IMG/VR virus record: IMGVR_UViG_3300038701_000590
Location: 1 to 39,235 of that record
Strand: one strand, 5' to 3'
DNA from: a virus
Length of the DNA stretch: 39,235 bases
Shown: positions 11,598 to 19,198 of the stretch, piece after piece
Position numbering within the stretch: the first letter of the stretch is position 1
Layout: each line of letters starts with the position of its first letter
The notes under the pieces: model-generated
Seen by the model: only the letters and a program-made list of their open reading frames with translations
The model's database searches: none
What the model was told of the DNA's origin: nothing
Program-made: the position numbers and the translations under genes

Positions 11598-14049
11598 ATT
11601 CACTTACTGTAAAAACTTCGCTCATGCCGAAACCAAGGAAGTCGAGTGGGACGATTTTTCCCGCGTCGCCGTCAAGTCGGTCGGGTTTGACACCAAAGAA
11701 CAAAGCATCCAGCGCGCGGCCATTGTCGGAGGCGTTCGCGCTGATGAAACTGCTGGGCGGGCTGAAAACATAGCCGCCCGCACAATGGCGTCGCTTGATT
11801 ATGATGATCTGCCGGCTGGCACGACAATCGAAGATGTAGAACTGGCATTATCACTCAGCCTTGATTGCGCATTCACAGCTTACAGCACTTTTCGGCACGC
11901 GCCGAATGTGCCGCGCTTTCGTGTATTTGTCCCGCTGTCGCGGCCAGTTGCGCCGGATGAATATCCGTCGATTGTTGACGCTATTGCTCATACCATTGGC
12001 CTCAGCGGCCTTGATGACTGCTCATACACCGTCAATCAAATCATGTTTTTGGCGTCTCACAAGCACGGCACAGAACCTTGGAGTTTGTCGCAAGACGGCG
12101 AGCCTTGGGGCGTGGCAGATGCGCCTGTTGGCGGGATTGTGCGGGCCGAGCGTGAAGACGACGATCTAAGTATAGCAGTCATCAATCAGCCGCTGGACAT
12201 TACGCCAGATGAGGTTGACGCGATCTTGGAAAACCACCCGCCGCATGATCTGGATTATGATGATTGGTTGCGTGTGGGAATGGCGATCTACCACCAAACA
12301 GAAGGGCGTGGTTACGAAAAATGGCTGCGGTGGTCAGAACAGTCGCCCAAGCACGACGCCCGCCAAATGAAAACCAAGTGGCGCAGCTTTGGGGGATCAT
12401 CAAACCCAGTCACTATGCGGTCAATCATCAAAGCAACAGGCGGGATGGCCAAAGGCGCGGTCGTCACTGCTGACAGCGATGTTGCTTTGTCTTTGGAAGC
12501 TGAGGCCGAGCAAGTCTCTGATCGCGGGACTTACTCGGCGTTCAAAAAGCGTGTTCAGGCGCTTAACGAAATACAGCTTTCGCCGGATATTAGATCGCTT
12601 TTAGCCAAAACCGTTCACGAGGTCTACGCCAAAGATGCTGGTATGGGGCTGCGTGAAGTAAAGGCGTCATTCAAGCCGATCAAGGCTAGTCGCTGGGCAG
12701 CTGGCGCAGATGGTGATACCGTTGAAATGCCAGAATGGCTTGATGGGTGGTGTTATCACACTGCCGACAATCTTTTCGTGAATGTTGAAAACCCGGCGCT
12801 GGCAATAAATGACCGTGGGTTCAACGCGAAGTTTGCCCACAAACAAGATGTCATCGCAGCCGAAATGTCGGCGTCCGATTACGCGATAAGGCACATTCAC
12901 ATTCCAACAGTGGACCGCTTGTTTTTCATGCCTGACACGGCTGAATTGTTTTGTGAGCGCAACGGCTTTCAAGCCCTTAATACATACCGTCGTAAAGGTG
13001 TGACCCCATGTGAGACACTTGAGGGTGACACAGACGCGCAAATGGTTGTTGATCTGTTCATGCAGCATCTGGCGTGGACATTCCCCAAAGAAGAAGAACA
13101 ACGCCTTGTTCTTGATTGGATGGCGCATGTTTACCAAAACCCCGGCCAGCGGGTGAATTGGGCGCTGCTGATCTGGGGCATACCGGGATCAGGGAAGACG
13201 CTTCTGTTTAACATCTTGCAACGTGTGATCGGACCAGAAAACACGAAAGACGTGTCACCAAGCAGCATCAAGACAGACTACAATGACTGGGCTGTCGGTG
13301 GGATCGTCGGTTGCATCGAGGAAATTCGGATCAGCGGCCAGAGCAAGTGGGCGGTGATGGATATTATGAAGCCGGCAATAACCAACGACTTTTTGGCAAT
13401 CAACCCGAAGGGAAAGACGTCATACTCAGGCGCTCCAAACTTTTGCTCATACATGATGTTGACCAACCACCAAGACGCGATTCCGGTGAACGACGCGGAC
13501 AGGCGGTTCTGCGTTCTTTTTTCTGCACACAACGACACGCAGGCAATGGAGGCCACACACGGCGGGCCAGAGGGCTTGGCGGCGTATTTCAGGTCTCTTT
13601 TTGATGGGTGCGTAAACCGCCGACCAGACGCTATGGCGCGGCTCCTGGCGGACCATAAAATCTCCCCAACATTCGATCACAAGGGGCGCGCGCCGAGGAC
13701 TGAGGCGTTCAAGAAAATGGTGGATGCCAACGTCTCTGATGAGCATCAAATCATCTTGGATATGATCGAAGACCACCAATCGGATATACTTAACGACAGG
13801 ATCATTTGCGTCACCGAGTTGCGCGCACAGGCGGCGATGAACGCCGAGTCCGAGTTACCCACCGGGCGGGCGCTGGGGCAGATTTTGAGGGAAATGGGTT
13901 ACCAACCCGTAGGCCCCAAATACTATCGGGTTCGGGGCCTGAAGCACTTTGTTTGGGTCAGATCGGGGCGCATTGACGAGGATGAAGCGAAAAATCTGGT
14001 CAGGGGGTTCTACGACACTGCCTCAGATTTTGCAGATGTTCCGTTCTGA
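11587..14049 (+). CDS. Primase-polymerase / SF3 helicase (PriCT-2, DUF5906-like)
   Basis: 820 residues. N-terminal archaeo-eukaryotic primase domain: LDYDD (about 70-74), then YSTFRHAP with PRFRVFVPLSRPV, and D in LDDCSY. A PriCT-2 linker domain (PPHDLDYDDWLRVGMAIYH) spans roughly 203-285. The helicase has Walker A GIPGSGKT (about 531-538), and MLTNHQDAIPVNDADRRF (about 622-640) as sensor/arginine region. I start at ATG 11587, inside the HTH gene, with AGGTGG before it; an earlier in-frame ATG at 11485 has no site. It should prime and unwind at the nearby repeat array. Confidence 0.88.
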   Translation: MMIKFTYCKNFAHAETKEVEWDDFSRVAVKSVGFDTKEQSIQRAAIVGGVRADETAGRAENIAARTMASLDYDDLPAGTTIEDVELALSLSLDCAFTAYSTFRHAPNVPRFRVFVPLSRPVAPDEYPSIVDAIAHTIGLSGLDDCSYTVNQIMFLASHKHGTEPWSLSQDGEPWGVADAPVGGIVRAEREDDDLSIAVINQPLDITPDEVDAILENHPPHDLDYDDWLRVGMAIYHQTEGRGYEKWLRWSEQSPKHDARQMKTKWRSFGGSSNPVTMRSIIKATGGMAKGAVVTADSDVALSLEAEAEQVSDRGTYSAFKKRVQALNEIQLSPDIRSLLAKTVHEVYAKDAGMGLREVKASFKPIKASRWAAGADGDTVEMPEWLDGWCYHTADNLFVNVENPALAINDRGFNAKFAHKQDVIAAEMSASDYAIRHIHIPTVDRLFFMPDTAELFCERNGFQALNTYRRKGVTPCETLEGDTDAQMVVDLFMQHLAWTFPKEEEQRLVLDWMAHVYQNPGQRVNWALLIWGIPGSGKTLLFNILQRVIGPENTKDVSPSSIKTDYNDWAVGGIVGCIEEIRISGQSKWAVMDIMKPAITNDFLAINPKGKTSYSGAPNFCSYMMLTNHQDAIPVNDADRRFCVLFSAHNDTQAMEATHGGPEGLAAYFRSLFDGCVNRRPDAMARLLADHKISPTFDHKGRAPRTEAFKKMVDANVSDEHQIILDMIEDHQSDILNDRIICVTELRAQAAMNAESELPTGRALGQILREMGYQPVGPKYYRVRGLKHFVWVRSGRIDEDEAKNLVRGFYDTASDFADVPF

Positions 14050-14289
14050 GGCCCCGAAAACCCCAAACAGGCCCCGAAACAGGCCCCGAAGTTGATTGTT
14101 TCGGGGCCTGATTTTTTCTTTTGTTTTCTTATGTTTATAGCTCTAGGCCCCGAAAGCCTCGAAAAAAGTAAGTAGTAGTATAAAAGTAATTTAATTTTAA
14201 AATTTGTGTTTTCACACAGTGTAAAATTTAAAGTTAATATTAGAACTGCGCTGACCGGGGATTTTCGGGGCTTTCGGGGCTTCGGGGCC
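14050..14289. other. Candidate replication origin: repeat arrays flanking A+T-rich core
   Basis: GGCCCCGAA(A) occurs at 14050, 14070, 14082 and 14146 on the plus strand, and inverted as TTTCGGGGC(C) at 14099, 14262, 14272 and 14281. Between the arms, 14161-14247 has about 18% G+C by hand count, far below the rest of the window. It includes GTGT-TTTC-ACAC and runs of A/T. Iterons beside an unwinding element next to a PrimPol-helicase gene fit an origin. Two more copies lie in the end of the helicase gene (13912 with one change, 13931). Part of the array doubles as a terminator. Confidence 0.6.
14082..14121 (+). terminator. Terminator after the primase-helicase gene
   Basis: GGCCCCGAA (14082-14090) pairs with TTCGGGGCC (14100-14108) across nine bases, then TGATTTTTTCTTTT. 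A strong rho-independent terminator built from two oppositely oriented copies of the repeat. 14290-14476 beyond the array holds no convincing gene, only the leader of the next operon. Confidence 0.75.
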
Positions 14290-14476
14290 TGCTGGTCGCT
14301 TTTCGCATGTTTTTATGGTCGCACAAAAATCTTGGAAGGTGACACTCAGTTTTTGGTTGTCAAAACTCAAATGTTGCGTATCGTACGCCTGCGCGACCTA
14401 GCCCCGATCAGGCGAACATCGGACCTCCCACCGACTGGTCGTGCATCACACTTTGGGAAAGCGAAAGGGAAACGCT

Positions 14477-14743
14477 ATGACAAACAAACGAACTCAAATT
14501 CTCGAAGACGCGTCACGCCTTATCAGCGGCGACAGAGAAGCGGCGTATGGGCCACCTGCCGAAAACTTTGAACGCGTTGCCGCCGGGTGGCGGGTCATCC
14601 TTGGCGCAGACGTAACGCCGTCTCAGGTCGCCTTGTGCCTCGCATGGCTAAAGACGGCGCGCTTGGTCAACACGCCGACCCACGAGGACAGCTTTGTTGA
14701 TATGGCTGGCTATGCGGCCTTAGCTGGCGAATTGGCGGAGTAA
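14477..14743 (+). CDS. DUF6378-like phage protein, 88 residues
   Basis: The start is set by AAAGGGAAACGCT before ATG 14477. ILEDASRLISGDREAAYGPP, ENFERVAAGW, ALCLAWLKTARLVNTPTHEDS and FVDMAGYAALAGELA match the DUF6378 pattern found in many phages (GDR-YG-P at the start and a D-DS-VD-AGYAA end). Members resemble MazG-like all-alpha nucleotide hydrolases in pattern, but the function is not established. First gene after the candidate origin; the next gene starts 5 bases after its stop. Confidence 0.72.
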   Translation: MTNKRTQILEDASRLISGDREAAYGPPAENFERVAAGWRVILGADVTPSQVALCLAWLKTARLVNTPTHEDSFVDMAGYAALAGELAE

Positions 14744-14748
14744 CGCAC

Positions 14749-15345
14749 ATGCTTATATCCCAAACACGCACCCCCGTGCCACCCGCGCAACCCGCCAAGC
14801 GCCGACCGATGACCGAGGACGAACTGATCGCCGCCATGAAGGAGGACGCTAAGGAAATCGCCAAGCGACACCACCGCGAACGACCACCATCCCAACAAGC
14901 GCGAGGGCCAATAGCAGAGCACAAGATTTACGACTTCATCGCACAGAACCCAAATTGCAGCGTGCTTGACATCGCGGCACACTTCGACAGGCAGTCCAAA
15001 TCTATATCCAGTCTGCTGTCGCGCATGGAGGGCCGCAATGCGATCAAGGCAACGATGGGCAAAAACCCAGCAACAGGCCGACCAATTCGCTTGTTTAAGA
15101 TCGTGCCGGAAAAGAAGATCGACAGACAGCGCGTGTCGCAAACCAAAGCAGTCTTTGATTACATCAAAGCAAATCCTGGTTGCAGCAAGGCCGAAATGGC
15201 CGCAGGGTTAAATCTGAGCACCAAACAGATCGAAGGCGCGCTGACCAACATGGGACGTTACAAAGACCGCTTTCCGATCCGGCGCGAGTACGAAAACGGC
15301 AAGCGGTCGGCGGTGCGTGTCTGGGCAACGGAGGCCGTGCAATGA
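14749..15345 (+). CDS. Tandem winged-helix DNA-binding protein, 198 residues
   Basis: Two similar winged-helix units: residues about 60-108 (IYDFIAQNPNCSVLDIAAHF, then SLLSRMEGRNAI) and about 135-190 (VFDYIKANPGCSKAEMAAGL, then GALTNMGRYKD). Both contain the NPxCS turn before the recognition helix. The N-terminus is a proline-rich, charged extension. GGAGTAACGCAC precedes the start. Probably a sequence-specific DNA-binding protein, for example a late-gene regulator. Stop overlaps the next start as ATGA. Confidence 0.65.
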   Translation: MLISQTRTPVPPAQPAKRRPMTEDELIAAMKEDAKEIAKRHHRERPPSQQARGPIAEHKIYDFIAQNPNCSVLDIAAHFDRQSKSISSLLSRMEGRNAIKATMGKNPATGRPIRLFKIVPEKKIDRQRVSQTKAVFDYIKANPGCSKAEMAAGLNLSTKQIEGALTNMGRYKDRFPIRREYENGKRSAVRVWATEAVQ

Positions 15346-15488
15346 CCAAACAGGCAAAGCGCGGGCGAAAAGGCACGCGAAAATCACTCACTGCAATCGT
15401 CGAACGCCTTGGCCTGACGCACGCGCGAACAAAGGCCGAAGCCGTCCGTAAATCAAAGAAGTACGCAAAACAAAAGGCCGCGCAATGA
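15342..15488 (+). CDS. Small very basic protein, 48 residues
   Basis: MTKQAKRGRKGTRKSLTAIV and on, with Lys/Arg at over one third of positions and the end KSKKYAKQKAAQ. ATGA overlaps on both sides show coupling. It could bind nucleic acid or a host protein; I do not recognise a family. Confidence 0.55.
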   Translation: MTKQAKRGRKGTRKSLTAIVERLGLTHARTKAEAVRKSKKYAKQKAAQ

Positions 15489-15733
15489 CCCTGCCCGAAG
15501 GACGCCAGCCCATAGAGGCGCAGGACATGGCAAAGCTGCACCTGTCAACTTGGCGGCAGGAGGTCGAGCAGTTGCGGGCCGAGAACGAACGGCTGCGGGA
15601 AATTGCTACAAGGGCGCTAGGCGAGTGGGAAGAGTGGGTTGAGGATCAGCTTGCAGGCACCAGCATGTTTGCGGACGCAATCTCAGAAGTGCGGGAAGCC
15701 CGCGCCGCGCTACAGCAGGAGGCCAAGCCATGA
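15485..15733 (+). CDS. Coiled-coil protein, 82 residues
   Basis: A central heptad-rich stretch (WRQEVEQLRAENERLREIA) followed by a Trp-rich acidic helix (GEWEEWVEDQL) and SEVREARAALQQEAKP. Typical of small phage accessory proteins; no catalytic motif. Coupled to its neighbours by ATGA at both ends. Confidence 0.55.
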   Translation: MTLPEGRQPIEAQDMAKLHLSTWRQEVEQLRAENERLREIATRALGEWEEWVEDQLAGTSMFADAISEVREARAALQQEAKP

Positions 15734-15930
15734 CCACCACAACCCGCATCATCCGCGCGGCCATTCCCGGCGAGAGCAGCAGCGCATACGGATACGTTGC
15801 CCTTGTCACCATGCCAGCACCGCCTTGGGAGCAGCCCGTCACGAAGGACGAGGCATGGAAGCAAGCCCGCGAACTTGGCGCGTATGTCCGAACAGATCAC
15901 AGGGAACCGAAACGGAAAGTGAAAGCATAA
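15730..15930 (+). CDS. Unknown small protein, 66 residues
   Basis: MTTTTRIIRAAIPGESSSAY opens a beta-like first half; TKDEAWKQARELGAYVRTDH is a helix, and the end is basic (REPKRKVKA). The start overlaps the previous stop (ATGA) and the stop TAA shares its last A with the next ATG. Not recognised. Confidence 0.5.
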   Translation: MTTTTRIIRAAIPGESSSAYGYVALVTMPAPPWEQPVTKDEAWKQARELGAYVRTDHREPKRKVKA

Positions 15931-16118
15931 TGACCGACACGCAAGCGCAGATCGTCATAGCAATGCGGCGCAGCAATACAGCGATGACGCAAGCCGAAAT
16001 CGCCAAAGTCACAAACCTAGATGCAGGGCAGGTTCTTAGCGACGTGCTAGCCCTTGGGGCTGCGGGATACATCCGCAAGGCAGGCAGCTTCTACGCGCTT
16101 ATCAGGGCGCGAAGGTAA
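15930..16118 (+). CDS. Small winged-helix-like protein, 62 residues
   Basis: MTDTQAQIVIAMRRSNTAMT, then QAEIAKVTNLDAGQVLSDVLAL and GYIRKAGSFYAL: a single winged-helix unit (three helices and a short wing), similar in size to each half of the protein at 14749. It starts inside TAATG. 16119-16265 downstream holds no gene I can support, only a 21-codon frame at 16118. Confidence 0.55.
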   Translation: MTDTQAQIVIAMRRSNTAMTQAEIAKVTNLDAGQVLSDVLALGAAGYIRKAGSFYALIRARR

Positions 16119-16265
16119 TGGATAGCCCAGCGGGCGGTGGCGAGGCGGTCGCAAAAGTCATGGTTCGTTCATGGTGCCTCTAACACCCGCAGCCACGGCC
16201 CGGTCCCAATGCGACCTTCTTCCTGCTGGGTGACGTGGCAATCAACACATGATAGGATTAACGAC

Positions 16266-17489
16266 ATGACACAATGGCCCGCAGACAAACCAGAACGGCG
16301 CAAGGTCTCAGACCTGACGCCATACGCGCGCAACAGCCGAACCCACAGCGATGAGCAGGTGGCGCAGATCGCCGCCAGCATTAAGGAGTGGGGCTTCACA
16401 ACGCCCGTTCTAATCGACCCTGACGGCGGCATCATCGCAGGGCATGGCCGCGTTATGGCCGCACAGCGCCTTGGGCTGGAGGACGTGCCTTGCATCATCG
16501 CACAGGGGTGGAGCGATGCGCAAAAGCGGGCTTACGTCATCGCGGACAACAAGCTGGCTCTCAATGCCGGGTGGGATAATGAAATGCTCGCCGTGGAGTT
16601 TGGCGAACTCAAAGACCTTGATTTTGATCTTAGCCTGACTGGCTTTGAGATGGACGAAATTGACGCTCTATTTCCAGAGGATGTCACAGAAGGGCTGACT
16701 GACGAGGACGCGGTGCCGGAGGCACCAGAGGCGCCCGTTACGGTCGAGGGCGATGTGTGGGTGCTGGGGCGGCATCGGCTGATGTGCGGGGATAGCACGA
16801 GCATTGATGCGGTGGAGCGGTTGATGGATGGCATGAAGGCGGACATGGTTTTCACCGATCCGCCTTATGGGGTAGAGTATCAAAGCAATAAAAGGACAAA
16901 GAGCGCCAAGTTTGACGTGCTAAAAAACGACGACATGTTCTTGGACATCGCTCCGATCATTGAGGCATGTTCCACTGGGTGGGTCTTTGTTTGGACAAGC
17001 TGGAAGGTTCAAACCAAATGGATCGACCAGTTTCAATCTATGGGCTATCCGACAAACATTGTCGTCTGGCACAAGCCCGGCGGCGGCATAGGCGACTTGA
17101 AAAAGACGTTTTTCAGCGATTACGAAATCGCGCTGGTCTGGCATCGTGGCGCTGAGCTGTGCGGCAAGCGGATCGGCAGCGTTTGGACAGTGAACAAGGA
17201 CGGCGCATCAACCTATGTTCACCCAACGCAAAAGCCCGTTGCGCTGGCAGAGGAGGCGCTCGACAAGACAACGCGCGCATCTGCCGTTATCATGGACCTT
17301 TTCGGCGGCAGCGGCTCCACCCTAATCGCTTGCGAAAAGACAGCCCGCGACTGCCGCATGATGGAACTCGACCCCAAGTATTGCGACGTCATCATCAAAC
17401 GCTGGCAGGACTTCACAGGCCAACAAGCCACCCTTGAGGCAACAGGCCAGACATACGACGAACTCAAGGATGAGCGGGAGGCCGCGTGA
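16266..17489 (+). CDS. ParB/Srx-domain DNA methyltransferase
   Basis: 407 residues. N-terminal ParB-like domain (VSDLTPYARNSRTHSDEQV and the GxxxGHGR motif in IIAGHGRVMAAQRLG) at about 12-90. Then a DNA methyltransferase of the beta class: DPPYG (about 198-202) comes before the SAM motif LFGGSGST (about 344-351), with HPTQKP between. The likely product is N6-methyladenine or N4-methylcytosine in DNA. This fusion is common in phages next to terminase genes and may protect phage DNA from host restriction. AGGATTAACGAC sets the start; an upstream frame extension has no site. Confidence 0.87.
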   Translation: MTQWPADKPERRKVSDLTPYARNSRTHSDEQVAQIAASIKEWGFTTPVLIDPDGGIIAGHGRVMAAQRLGLEDVPCIIAQGWSDAQKRAYVIADNKLALNAGWDNEMLAVEFGELKDLDFDLSLTGFEMDEIDALFPEDVTEGLTDEDAVPEAPEAPVTVEGDVWVLGRHRLMCGDSTSIDAVERLMDGMKADMVFTDPPYGVEYQSNKRTKSAKFDVLKNDDMFLDIAPIIEACSTGWVFVWTSWKVQTKWIDQFQSMGYPTNIVVWHKPGGGIGDLKKTFFSDYEIALVWHRGAELCGKRIGSVWTVNKDGASTYVHPTQKPVALAEEALDKTTRASAVIMDLFGGSGSTLIACEKTARDCRMMELDPKYCDVIIKRWQDFTGQQATLEATGQTYDELKDEREAA

Positions 17490-17917
17490 TGCCAGCCAAA
17501 GCACCGACAACCCGCAAGCCCGCCGCCGAGCGCAAAAAGACTGGACCCAAAGGGCCGATGAAGCCAATGGCCGACAAGGAGTTTGAGCAGCTTATCAACA
17601 TGATCCGCATCCAGTGCACGGCAGAGGAAATCAGCGACGTTCTGGGGATGAGCGAGGACACGCTTGGGCGCCGAATTGCCGAGCGAAAGATCGATGGCGT
17701 CTCAAACTTTGCGGACCTCTATAAAAAACACCAGGGCGAGGGGAAGGCTTCGCTGCGCCGCGCACAGTGGAAAGCCGCCCAGGATGGAAACCCGACGATG
17801 CTCGTTTGGCTTGGCAAGCAGATGCTCGGCCAGAAGGACAAGCAGGAACTTTCCGGCCCGAATGGCGGTGCAATCCCGGTCGAGATCAAGCGCACCATCG
17901 TTGACCCGAAGGCATGA
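17489..17917 (+). CDS. Terminase small subunit
   Basis: 142 residues beginning at ATG 17489 (TGATG overlap; GGGAGG upstream). After a basic proline-rich start, residues about 40-65 form a helix-turn-helix (CTAEEISDVLGMSEDTLGRR), then SLRRAQWKAAQDGNPTMLVW and LGKQMLGQKDK. This is the usual layout of small terminases that recognise the packaging site. It overlaps the large subunit by ATGA. Confidence 0.85.
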   Translation: MPAKAPTTRKPAAERKKTGPKGPMKPMADKEFEQLINMIRIQCTAEEISDVLGMSEDTLGRRIAERKIDGVSNFADLYKKHQGEGKASLRRAQWKAAQDGNPTMLVWLGKQMLGQKDKQELSGPNGGAIPVEIKRTIVDPKA

Positions 17918-19140
17918 AGCTGAACATCCAGACACCGCGCTGGGCGGCACCGATCCTTGACCGCGAGAACGCCCGCTATATCGGTGCCTTCGGAGGACGC
18001 GGCTCTGGAAAATCGTGGTTCTTCGCCGAGTGGATCGTCGAACGCTGCGTGATGCGTCGCACCGACGTGGTCTGCGTGCGCGAGGTGCAGAAGTCGCTCA
18101 AGCAGTCGGTCAAGAAGCTGATCGAGAACAAGATCGAGGAACTGGGCGTCGGCCACCTGTTTGACATCCAGCAGTCCGAGATCAAGTGCCCTCACGGTGG
18201 GGTGATCATCTTTCAGGGCATGCAGAACCACACGGCCGACAGCATCAAGTCGCTGGAAGGCTTCGACATTGCTTGGGTGGAGGAAGCGCAGTCGATCAGC
18301 CAGTTTTCGCTGGACCTGCTGCGCCCGACAATCCGCAAGCCCGGCTCGCAGTTGGTGTTCTCATGGAACCCGCGATACGACACAGACCCGATTGAGGTTC
18401 TGCTGCGTGGCGAGAACGCGCCGCCTGACAGCGTGGTGGTTGATGTCAACTATGCCGACAATCCGTGGTTTCCAGACGTTCTGCGCGAAGAGATGGAATA
18501 CGACAAGCGCCGCGATCCTGACAAATACCTGCACGTCTGGAAGGGCGAATACGTCCGCAACAGCGAGACGCGCGTGTTCAAGAACTGGACCATCGAGGAG
18601 TTCGACGCGCCTGGCGATGCGATCCACCGGCTTGGCGCTGACTGGGGCTTTGCCGCCGACCCGACAGTCGGCATCCGCTGCCACATCATCGGTCGCAAGC
18701 TGTTCATCGACTGGGAGGCCTACCAGATCGGCTGCGAGATCGTGGACACGCCTTCGCTGTTCATGTCGATCCCAGAGGCGGAGAGTTGGCCGATGGTGGC
18801 CGACAGCGCGCGCCCGGAAACCATCAGCCACATGCGCAAGAACGGCTTTCCCAAGATCATGCCTGCGGTCAAAGGCCCGAAGTCGGTCGAGGAGGGCATT
18901 GAGTGGCTCAAGTCGTTCGACATCATCGTTCACCCGCGCTGCCAGCACACGATCGACGAACTGACGCTCTACAGCTACAAGACCGACCCGACCACGAACA
19001 AGGTTTTGCCGATCCTTGAGGACAAGCACAACCACGTCATCGACGCCCTGCGCTATGCCTGCGAAGGCGCTCGGAGGGCGAACAATACCAAGCCAAAAGT
19101 GGCTCGCCCGGTCGCCAGCGTGATGCCCATCGCTCGGTGA
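17914..19140 (+). CDS. Terminase large subunit (PBSX/Terminase_3 type)
   Basis: 408 residues. ATPase: Walker A GGRGSGKS (about 27-34), Walker B FDIAWVEEA (about 115-123), coupling region SWNPRYD. RNase H-like nuclease: ADWGFAADPT (about 241-250), ADSARPET and HNHVIDALRYA carry the acidic metal ligands. It packages DNA into the prohead and cuts it. P22 relatives package by headful cutting, so terminal redundancy is expected. The stop is immediately followed by a strong promoter. Confidence 0.93.
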   Translation: MKLNIQTPRWAAPILDRENARYIGAFGGRGSGKSWFFAEWIVERCVMRRTDVVCVREVQKSLKQSVKKLIENKIEELGVGHLFDIQQSEIKCPHGGVIIFQGMQNHTADSIKSLEGFDIAWVEEAQSISQFSLDLLRPTIRKPGSQLVFSWNPRYDTDPIEVLLRGENAPPDSVVVDVNYADNPWFPDVLREEMEYDKRRDPDKYLHVWKGEYVRNSETRVFKNWTIEEFDAPGDAIHRLGADWGFAADPTVGIRCHIIGRKLFIDWEAYQIGCEIVDTPSLFMSIPEAESWPMVADSARPETISHMRKNGFPKIMPAVKGPKSVEEGIEWLKSFDIIVHPRCQHTIDELTLYSYKTDPTTNKVLPILEDKHNHVIDALRYACEGARRANNTKPKVARPVASVMPIAR

Positions 19141-19169
19141 TTGTTTTTCGCGCAACTTACCCCTATAAT
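19141..19169 (+). promoter_or_regulatory. Consensus sigma70 promoter for the virion operon
   Basis: TTGTTT (19141-19146), 17 bases, TATAAT (19164-19169): an exact -10 box at ideal spacing, in the only gap between terminase and portal. Transcription would start near 19176, 23 bases before the portal GTG. Confidence 0.75.
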
Positions 19170-19198
19170 TCGGGCAAATTATCTTGCGAGGCGAACCC

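Noticed and set aside
14050-14289. CRISPR-like array
   Set aside because: Units are only 9-10 bases, occur in both orientations and lack unique spacers of regular length.
14206-14571. 121-codon rightward frame starting in the A+T-rich core
   Set aside because: It covers the inverted repeat array and overlaps the DUF6378-like gene in another frame. The peptide reflects the repeats, and no ribosome-binding site is present.
16118-16265. Possible tRNA or micro-gene before the methyltransferase
   Set aside because: I could not fold a cloverleaf, and the 21-codon frame has only a weak site and no further coupling.
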